From: MD308 sp051888795
Lineage (GTDB): Bacteria; Bacillota; Clostridia; Lachnospirales; Lachnospiraceae
NCBI GenBank assembly: GCA_051888795.1
Contig: JBJFCD010000138.1
Coordinates: 1-47,612 of the forward strand
Direction: 5' to 3'
DNA: 47,612 nt
Made by a program: the position numbers and the translations under genes. Each line of letters begins with the position of its first letter. Within the stretch, counting starts at the first letter, position 1. Positions 41,757-47,612 of this stretch are shown piece after piece. Under the pieces are notes generated by a model. The model did not search any database, was not told where the DNA came from, and worked only from the letters and a program-made list of their open reading frames with translations.

Positions 41757-43526
41757 ATGAAAAAGATAATAGATTTGATCGCGGATGAGATCGGTGTGGC
41801 TTTTGAAAAAGCCGGCTATGAGATGTCCTATGCAAAAGTTACGATTTCCAATCGTCCGGATCTTTGTGAATATCAGTGCAATGGAGCAATGGCAGGAGCA
41901 AAAGCTTATCACAAAGCGCCAATCATGATTGCAGAAGATGTTATTGCTAATTTAACAGATACAAAATATATCGGTGAGGCGACTGCGGTAAAACCAGGAT
42001 TTATCAACCTTAAACTGAATGAGGAAGCAGTTGCATCATATTTAAATGAAATGGAAGAAGATGAGAATCTCGGAATCAATAAAGCTGAGAATCCGAAAAA
42101 GATCATTCTTGATTACGGCGGACCGAATGTGGCAAAGCCGCTTCATGTAGGACATCTTCGTTCAGCAATCATCGGTGAGAGTCTCAAACGGATTGCGAGA
42201 AAGATGGGACATGAAGTTATCAGTGATATCCATCTTGGTGACTGGGGTTATCAGATGGGACTTATTATTACTGAGCTTAGAGAGAGGCAGCCAGATCTTC
42301 CGTATTTTGATGAGGCATTTGAAGGGGAATATCCAACAGAGGCTCCGTTTACCATCGGAGAGCTTGAGGAGATTTATCCGACAGCAAGCGGTAAGGCAAA
42401 AGAGGATGATGAGTATAGAGAAAAAGCATTGCATGCAACCTATCTTCTTCAGAATGGACATAGAGGATATACGGCAATCTGGAATCACATTATACATGTG
42501 TCTGTGACAGACCTTAAGAAAAATTATGCAAACTTAAATGTTGAGTTTGACTTATGGAAAGGTGAGTCCGATGCGCAGGAATTTATCCCGGATATGATTG
42601 AGCGTCTGAAAGCTGAGGGGTATGCACATATTGATGATGGTGCACTTGTCATTGATGTGGCAGAAGAATCTGATACAAAAGAAATTCCGCCATGTATGAT
42701 CCAGAAATCTGACGGTGCGTCTCTTTACGGAACAACGGACCTTGCAACATTAGTACAACGAGAGAGAGATTATGCGCCGGAACAGGTGGTCTATGTCGTT
42801 GACAAACGTCAGGAGCTTCATTTTGTTCAGGTATTCCGGGCAGCTAAGAAAACAGGTATCGTCCCGGAAAAGACAGAGCTTAAGTTCCTTGGATTCGGAA
42901 CAATGAACGGAAAAGACGGAAAGCCTTTTAAGACAAGAGAGGGCGGAGTGATGCGTCTGGAAAATCTTATCGCTGAGATTGAAGAAGAGATGTACAAAAA
43001 GATTACCGATAACCGTACGGTAGAGGAATCTGAAGCAAAAGCGACAGCGAAGATTGTGGGAATGTCAGCGATTAAATACGGGGATCTGTCAAACCAGGCA
43101 TCCAAGGATTACGTGTTTGATGTAGACAGATTTACTTCCTTTGAGGGAAATACAGGGCCGTACATTTTATACACCATTGTCCGCATCAAATCCATTTTGA
43201 ACAAATATCAGAATGAAGGCAACAGTATTTCAGGTCTCATGATTGCAGGAGCAGATGGAAACGAAAGTGAGAAAGCATTGATGCTTGAAATCGCAAAATA
43301 CAATGAAGTGATGGAAAATGCGTATCATGATCTCGCACCACATAAAATCTGTGCGTATATTTATGATCTTGCTAATGCATTTAATCGTTTTTATCATGAG
43401 ACAAAGATTCTTTCCGAAGAAGATGAGGCAAAGAAGAAGAGCTATATTGCGCTTTTAATCCTTGCAAAAGAAGTGTTGGAATCCTGCATCGACGTGCTTG
43501 GATTTGAAGCACCGGAGAGAATGTAA
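41757..43526 (+). CDS. argS: Arginyl-tRNA synthetase
   Basis: A 589-residue class I synthetase that charges tRNA-Arg. The N-terminal additional domain (ending VKPGFINLKLN) is followed by the catalytic domain with the HIGH-type motif GGPNVAKPLHVGHLRS and SDIHLGDWGYQ. Further in are QKSDGASLYGTTDLATLV and a KMSK-region equivalent KPFKTREGG, with the anticodon-binding helical domain and the usual end ESCIDVLGFEAPERM. Length is typical. GAGGAGGAAT lies before the ATG. An AlaX-like gene follows after 66 bases. Confidence 0.97.
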   Translation: MKKIIDLIADEIGVAFEKAGYEMSYAKVTISNRPDLCEYQCNGAMAGAKAYHKAPIMIAEDVIANLTDTKYIGEATAVKPGFINLKLNEEAVASYLNEMEEDENLGINKAENPKKIILDYGGPNVAKPLHVGHLRSAIIGESLKRIARKMGHEVISDIHLGDWGYQMGLIITELRERQPDLPYFDEAFEGEYPTEAPFTIGELEEIYPTASGKAKEDDEYREKALHATYLLQNGHRGYTAIWNHIIHVSVTDLKKNYANLNVEFDLWKGESDAQEFIPDMIERLKAEGYAHIDDGALVIDVAEESDTKEIPPCMIQKSDGASLYGTTDLATLVQRERDYAPEQVVYVVDKRQELHFVQVFRAAKKTGIVPEKTELKFLGFGTMNGKDGKPFKTREGGVMRLENLIAEIEEEMYKKITDNRTVEESEAKATAKIVGMSAIKYGDLSNQASKDYVFDVDRFTSFEGNTGPYILYTIVRIKSILNKYQNEGNSISGLMIAGADGNESEKALMLEIAKYNEVMENAYHDLAPHKICAYIYDLANAFNRFYHETKILSEEDEAKKKSYIALLILAKEVLESCIDVLGFEAPERM

Positions 43527-43592
43527 AAAAAATTAAAATATGGATAGAAACAAACAGAATATTTTCATATAGGAAAGGTTGGGCGAAAGGAT

Positions 43593-44741
43593 ATGAAAGC
43601 GACAGAAAAGCTCTTCTATGAAGACAGTCATTTGAAAGAATTTGACGCCGTAGTATTGTCCTGTCAGCCGGACGGAGAGATATATAAGGCGGTTCTTGAC
43701 AGAACTGCCTTTTTTCCTGAGGGTGGCGGTCAGTATGCGGATACAGGATATATCGGTGATGTGAAAGTTTTCGATGTACATGAGAAAGAAGATGTTGTGT
43801 ATCACTATTTGAAGGAGCCTTTGAAAGAGGGAGCGACTGTTCATGGAAAGATTAACTGGGAAGAGCGGTTTGAAAAAATGCAGCAGCATTCCGGGGAGCA
43901 TATTATATCTGGGATTGTGCATGAGAGGTTTGGATATAACAATGTAGGATTTCACCTCGGAAGTGATTACTGCACTATGGATTTTGACGGTCCGATCACA
44001 AAAGAACAGTTAAAAGAGATTGAACTTAAGGCAAACAAAGCTGTATTTGAGAACCTGGATATTGAGGTCACTTATCCGTCAAAAGAAGAACTTACTGACA
44101 TGGAGTACCGAAGCAAGATCGAGATTGAAGGTCAGGTGAGAATTGTGACGGTTCCGGGCTATGATGTGTGTGCCTGCTGTGCGCCACACGTAAAAAAGAC
44201 CGGGGAGATAGGGCTTATCAAGCTTGTGAATATGGCAAATTATAAGGGCGGAGAGCGTGTGACAATGCTATGTGGCTATCGGGCGCTAAGAGACTATGAC
44301 CGGAAAGATGAAAACTCCAAGGAAATCTCAGCGGCACTTTGCGCAAAAGAGCCCGAGATTGCCCAGGCAGTTTCACATCTTAAGGAAGAACAGACTGCCT
44401 TGAAAGGTAAATTAGCTTCTCTTACACAAAAGCTTTTGAAATATCAGGCACAGGAAATCGAGATTACAGAAGGTGTGGTAACGGTATTCGATTCAGAACT
44501 TTCAGGAAATGCGCCGAGAGAACTTATGAACCAGCTTCTGAATCGCGGTGCGCTCGTCAGCGCAGTTTTTGCGGGAAATGATGAAGATGGCTATCGCTAT
44601 GTAATCGGAAGCAGGACAGAAGATGTACGCCCGATTAGTAAAAAACTTAATGAGACATTTCACGGACGAGGCGGCGGAAAGCCTGAGATGGTACAAGGAT
44701 CACTTTCCGGGAAAGCGGAAGAAATTAAGAAGAACCTGTAA
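43593..44741 (+). CDS. Alanyl-tRNA editing protein, AlaX-L type (DHHA1 domain)
   Basis: A 382-residue free-standing editing enzyme related to the editing half of alanyl-tRNA synthetase; it would hydrolyse Ser- or Gly-tRNA-Ala. The N-terminal part has DRTAFFPEGGGQYADTGYIG. The zinc site is H99xxxH103 (QQHSGEH) and C195xxxH199 (CACCAPH). The C-terminal DHHA1 domain has the glycine motif GRGGGKPEMVQGS. Length fits the long AlaX form. It may share the argS transcript, though the gap of 66 bases leaves room for its own promoter. Confidence 0.93.
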   Translation: MKATEKLFYEDSHLKEFDAVVLSCQPDGEIYKAVLDRTAFFPEGGGQYADTGYIGDVKVFDVHEKEDVVYHYLKEPLKEGATVHGKINWEERFEKMQQHSGEHIISGIVHERFGYNNVGFHLGSDYCTMDFDGPITKEQLKEIELKANKAVFENLDIEVTYPSKEELTDMEYRSKIEIEGQVRIVTVPGYDVCACCAPHVKKTGEIGLIKLVNMANYKGGERVTMLCGYRALRDYDRKDENSKEISAALCAKEPEIAQAVSHLKEEQTALKGKLASLTQKLLKYQAQEIEITEGVVTVFDSELSGNAPRELMNQLLNRGALVSAVFAGNDEDGYRYVIGSRTEDVRPISKKLNETFHGRGGGKPEMVQGSLSGKAEEIKKNL

Positions 44742-44754
44742 GGAGAGGTAAGTT

Positions 44755-45669
44755 ATGAAGAAATTTGAAAAGATGGTAATTGTGGCGCCGGTAAATCTTG
44801 TTGACTGGGCAAGAGAAGAATTGAGAGAGTATGCAAGCGAAGTTGTGATTTATGATACCCATCCGGAAAATGATGAAGAGATCATTGAAAGAATCAAAGA
44901 CGCAGATGCAGTTTTAGTAGGATTTTCAACAATTATTGGAAAAGAAGTATTGGAAAATGCACCGAAATTAAAATATGTAGGCATGATCTGCAGTCTTTAC
45001 TCAGAGGAAAGTGCTAATGTAGATATTGCTTATGCCAGAACAAAAGGAATCACTGTAAAGGGCGTTCGCAGTTATGGTGACAGAGGAGTGGCAGAGTATG
45101 CAGTTTATCAGTTGATCCGAATCCTACATGGTTATGATTTCCCAATGTGGAAGGGAAAATCTTATGAACTGACAGGACTGAAAGTAGGTATGGTGGGAAT
45201 CGGTGATTCCGGCGGACTGATTGCAGATGCACTTCATTTTTTCGGGGCTGATGTGTCTTACTTTGCCAGAAGTAAAAAGCCGGAGCGAGAAGAAATGGGA
45301 ATTCACTATAAGCCGCTTCATGAATTGCTTTCTGATAGTGAGGTCATCTTCACTTGCCTGAACAAAAATGTGATTCTCCTTCATGAAGAAGAATTTGAAA
45401 AGCTCGGAAACGGAAAGATTATGTTTAATACTTCTATTGGACCGGCCGCAGATATGGAAGCGCTGGAAAACTGGATCAGACATGAAGGAAATATTTTCTG
45501 CTGTGACATGACAGAATCACTGGGAGATATGTCGGAAGAGGTTCGATCCAGAGATAATGTCATCTGCATGGGCGCGTCTTCCGGAATGACATATCAGGCA
45601 TATGAACTACTGAGCAGAAAATCTTTAGATAATATTAAAGAATATATGAAAGATGAGCTGGAGAAATAG
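44755..45669 (+). CDS. D-isomer 2-hydroxyacid dehydrogenase-like protein lacking catalytic residues
   Basis: A 304-residue protein with the two-domain fold of D-2-hydroxyacid dehydrogenases. The nucleotide-binding loop VGIGDSG (G148xG150xxG153) is kept, followed by FARSKK where an acidic residue usually selects NAD, hinting at NADP. The catalytic positions are not kept. The Arg of N-T-A-R-G is replaced in N225-T-S-I228-G, the Glu five residues after the conserved Asp is Leu256, and the His of T-P-H falls at A274 in NVICMGASSGMT. The spacing matches the family, so the alignment is good. It may be a binding protein or catalyse another reaction. It begins 13 bases after the AlaX gene (AAGGAGAGG). 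Confidence 0.82.
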   Translation: MKKFEKMVIVAPVNLVDWAREELREYASEVVIYDTHPENDEEIIERIKDADAVLVGFSTIIGKEVLENAPKLKYVGMICSLYSEESANVDIAYARTKGITVKGVRSYGDRGVAEYAVYQLIRILHGYDFPMWKGKSYELTGLKVGMVGIGDSGGLIADALHFFGADVSYFARSKKPEREEMGIHYKPLHELLSDSEVIFTCLNKNVILLHEEEFEKLGNGKIMFNTSIGPAADMEALENWIRHEGNIFCCDMTESLGDMSEEVRSRDNVICMGASSGMTYQAYELLSRKSLDNIKEYMKDELEK

Positions 45670-45707
45670 AAGAGATTTTTCTAGAGAACATTATGAAAGG
45701 GATAGGT

Positions 45708-46103
45708 ATGAAATTACTAGAAGATAAAGATTATGAACTGATCAGGGAAGCTAAAAAGGTGATCAGTTTAAATTATGATGAGGTGAATTATAACCATACG
45801 GTTGGAGCTGCTGTCAGAGTGAAGAGTGGAAAAATCTATGTCGGGGTGAATGTTTATTCTCTCCATGGAGCCTGTGCAGAGCAGGTTGCTCTTGGAAATG
45901 CTATCACGAATGGAGAAAGAGAGTTTCTGGCAATTGTAGCTGTCCGCGGGAAAAACGGAGAAGAGATACTTCCGCCGTGTGGAAACTGCAGGCAGATATT
46001 ATCCGATTATGCACCGGATTGCGAAGTGGTTCTTTCAAAAGAAAATGGTGGCGGGAAAGTTCCGGCAAAAGAATTGCTGCCGTATGCATACAATGTCGAA
46101 TGA
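45708..46103 (+). CDS. Cytidine deaminase-like zinc enzyme
   Basis: A 131-residue member of the cytidine deaminase fold. The zinc site has C56-A-E58 (GACAEQVALG) and P90-C91-G-N-C94 (LPPCGNCRQIL), with the Glu as proton shuttle; the first ligand is Cys, as in small tetrameric deaminases and blasticidin-S deaminase. The asparagine of the substrate site (VGVNVY) is present. It may salvage cytidine or deaminate another base or drug. The ATG at 45708 has AAAGGG in front; 45693 is an alternative. It follows the dehydrogenase-like gene by 38 bases. Confidence 0.9.
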   Translation: MKLLEDKDYELIREAKKVISLNYDEVNYNHTVGAAVRVKSGKIYVGVNVYSLHGACAEQVALGNAITNGEREFLAIVAVRGKNGEEILPPCGNCRQILSDYAPDCEVVLSKENGGGKVPAKELLPYAYNVE

Positions 46104-46130
46104 TATAGAAAAGAGTAAGGGGAGAAAATC

Positions 46131-46946
46131 ATGCAGATGAAAGCAACGGTTTTAGTAGATAATATTCCTCAGGATGAACTGAAGGGTGAATGGGGCTTAA
46201 GTATTTTTATTGAATATGGAAATGTCAATTTCTTATTAGACACAGGAGCGTCCGGACTATTTTTAGAGAATGCAAAGAAGCTTGGAAAGGACATGAAAGC
46301 TGTCGATTATGCTGTATTATCCCACGCCCATTATGACCATTCGGATGGAATGAGACAGTTTTTTGAAGTAAACGAAAAAGCGGGCTTCTATTTGAGAGAG
46401 GGAAGTGCGGAAAACTGTTATACTAAGAAATGGTTTTTGCGCAAATATATAGGACTTCCAAAACACATTCTGGACGAATTTTCTGATCGGATCGTATATG
46501 CAGATGGTGATTTTACGTTGTGTCCGGGAGTGTATCTGATTCCTCACAAAACACCGGAACTTTGGAGAGTCGGAAAACGAAATAATATGTATCTTCGAAA
46601 AAAATCAGGATGGGAACCGGATGATTTTTCTCATGAGCAAAGCCTTGTTTTTGACACAGAAGAGGGGCTTGTGATCTTTAATAGCTGTTCTCATGCCGGA
46701 GCAGATGTAGTAATCAGAGAGGTAATGGCTACTTTTCCGGATAAAAAAATCAAATCATTGATCGGCGGTTTTCATTTGTTTGGAAAGCCTGAGGCGGAAG
46801 TCAGGAAACTTGCGGGAAAAATAAAAGAAACCGGGATTGAAGAAATCTATACAGGGCATTGTACCGGGGAGAAGCCATATCAGATTTTGAAAGAAGAACT
46901 GGGCGAAAAAGTGCATCAGTTGCGAGTTGGGCTGGTGATAGAATGA
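46131..46946 (+). CDS. MBL-fold metallo-hydrolase
   Basis: A 271-residue metallo-beta-lactamase-fold protein with the metal motif H65-A-H67-Y-D69-H70 (LSHAHYDHSDG), a further His in FNSCSHAGAD, IGGFHLFGK and a last TGHCTGE. The N-terminal KGEWGLSIFIEYGNVNFLLD and TGAS pattern fits the subgroup that includes the archaeal dihydropterin-aminobenzene phosphate synthase, common in Clostridia with unknown substrates. AAGGGGAGAA precedes the start, and it follows the deaminase gene by 27 bases, so it lies in the same run of genes. Confidence 0.9.
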   Translation: MQMKATVLVDNIPQDELKGEWGLSIFIEYGNVNFLLDTGASGLFLENAKKLGKDMKAVDYAVLSHAHYDHSDGMRQFFEVNEKAGFYLREGSAENCYTKKWFLRKYIGLPKHILDEFSDRIVYADGDFTLCPGVYLIPHKTPELWRVGKRNNMYLRKKSGWEPDDFSHEQSLVFDTEEGLVIFNSCSHAGADVVIREVMATFPDKKIKSLIGGFHLFGKPEAEVRKLAGKIKETGIEEIYTGHCTGEKPYQILKEELGEKVHQLRVGLVIE

Positions 46947-47057
46947 GAGCACCAGTAATACAAGCTGAACGCTGGAAAGGTAACGCATACGCAGAGAAAG
47001 CCAAAAGAAAATATTGCAAGCATTTTAAATTAGGGGGCTTCCGAAAGGAGAAAAGCT

Positions 47058-47315
47058 ATGATAACGATATTTAACAGAAAAGAGCTTTGCGTCACATATG
47101 ATATGAGTGAGCAGGTGAGAATTCGGAATATTTTAAACGATCACAACATTGATTATTCAATTAAAACAATAAATCGTACAAGCACTTCTCCTATAGCAGC
47201 CGGAGGAAGAAGCCGTGCGGGGAACTTTGGTCAGAAACAGGACTATATGTATGAATACATGATTTATGTACAGAAGAATGATTATGAGAAAGCGGCTGGC
47301 CTTGTCAGAAAGTAG
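47058..47315 (+). CDS. Small DUF2007-like putative signal-transducing protein
   Basis: An 85-residue cytosolic protein (FNRKELCVTYDMSEQVRIRN, ILNDHNIDYSIKTIN, YMYEYMIYVQKNDYEKAAGL). The pattern of a switch-like alpha-beta fold with 'R.iL....I.y.i' and 'y.iyV...d.e.A' resembles the DUF2007/GlnB-like group. The glycine-arginine segment AAGGRSRAGNFG looks like a flexible loop. Ribosome site AAAGGAGAAAAGCT precedes the ATG. Function unknown. Confidence 0.7.
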   Translation: MITIFNRKELCVTYDMSEQVRIRNILNDHNIDYSIKTINRTSTSPIAAGGRSRAGNFGQKQDYMYEYMIYVQKNDYEKAAGLVRK

Positions 47316-47352
47316 TGTTGTACTTCCTGATTTTTATAAGAAAGGAAATAAA

Positions 47353-47592
47353 ATGAAGAAAATTAAAAAAGAGGGGATTAAGGCGTTACTGTTGATTGTA
47401 CTTATCATATGTTTATGTGTACTTGAAGGATGTAAAGTTAATTATCCGCAGAATTATCTTTCTGAAGAATTAAAAAATGATTGTACGTCAGCATCACTTT
47501 CGAAAGAGGTTGATACTCACAGTGGATTTCATGGTGATGGAATTTCATTTTATGTATTGGAGACCAGCTATGAAAAGTCAAGCATAAATTAG
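47353..47592 (+). CDS. Small lipoprotein, possibly truncated
   Basis: ATG at 47353 (AAAGGAAATAAA upstream) starts a 79-residue lipoprotein: basic start, a hydrophobic segment (ALLLIVLIICLCVLEG) and lipobox LEGC with the lipid-bearing Cys at residue 27. The mature part contains DTHSGFHGDGISFYVLETS, which resembles a conserved block of longer clostridial lipoproteins in which the chain goes on well past this point. Here a TAG ends it only 20 residues later, at the window edge. Whether this is a full short gene or a broken longer one cannot be decided from the 20 bases that remain. Confidence 0.6.
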   Translation: MKKIKKEGIKALLLIVLIICLCVLEGCKVNYPQNYLSEELKNDCTSASLSKEVDTHSGFHGDGISFYVLETSYEKSSIN

Positions 47593-47612
47593 CTGGAAAT
47601 TTCAAAATTCTT

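Noticed and set aside
46943..47074. 43-codon frame overlapping the MBL stop by ATGA
   Set aside because: Tempting because of the ATGA overlap, but it runs through the ribosome site and start of the next gene, is very basic and shows no recognisable pattern.

Overview
The window reads as a chromosomal segment of a low-GC, Gram-positive gut anaerobe. A member of the Clostridia, most plausibly Lachnospiraceae, fits best. The grounds are AGGAGG-type ribosome binding sites, sigma-A style promoters with 17-base spacers, a GAAC-N4-GTTC LexA box, a CBS/DRTGG-type manganese pyrophosphatase, a C_GCAxxG_C_C redox protein, a secreted BIG2/NPCBM protein and two YtrA-type GntR cassettes. The genus assignment is inference. 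I see no rRNA, tRNA, CRISPR array, insertion sequence or prophage.

Layout. Bases 1-3705 are an AT-rich accessory patch. A truncated Rpn-family nuclease gene and a complete paralogue flank a decayed ankyrin lipoprotein gene, an immunity-protein-like gene, a small membrane protein and a frameshifted remnant. Bases 3764-7010 hold ilvE and a GntR/ABC cassette whose promoter overlaps a nested palindrome. Bases 7049-12204 are a TetR regulator divergent from an MMPL (RND-type) exporter and a secreted heptad-repeat protein, with four near-identical 13-base palindromes between them. A third rpn gene follows, then a methyltransferase, hslO, nadE and a C_GCAxxG_C_C gene. Bases 17709-25827 carry an S1-domain protein, the CBS pyrophosphatase, a flavin reductase, a MATE exporter, a polysaccharide deacetylase, rarA, an AlkD-like glycosylase and an unrecognised 100-residue protein.

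glgB (minus) diverges from a TetR gene. Bases 28475-33722 then form a DNA-repair block: a radical SAM protein (TIGR03916 type) under a consensus promoter with LexA-like boxes, its usual DUF4130 partner, a RecB-type nuclease/XPD-type helicase fusion and an O6-alkylguanine methyltransferase. Next come a 1207-residue secreted protein, a second GntR/ABC cassette (minus strand), crcB, nfo with a flavin reductase-rubredoxin fusion, argS, an AlaX-like editing protein, a dehydrogenase-like protein lacking its usual catalytic residues, a cytidine deaminase-like protein, an MBL hydrolase and two small genes.

The most interesting signals are: possible internal translation starts, each with a Shine-Dalgarno sequence, at comparable places in all three rpn genes; the helically phased TetR operators before the MMPL/heptad-repeat pair; the apparent SOS control of the DNA-repair block; and the dehydrogenase-like protein without catalytic Arg, Glu and His. 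All functional statements come from reading the sequence; no database search was run.
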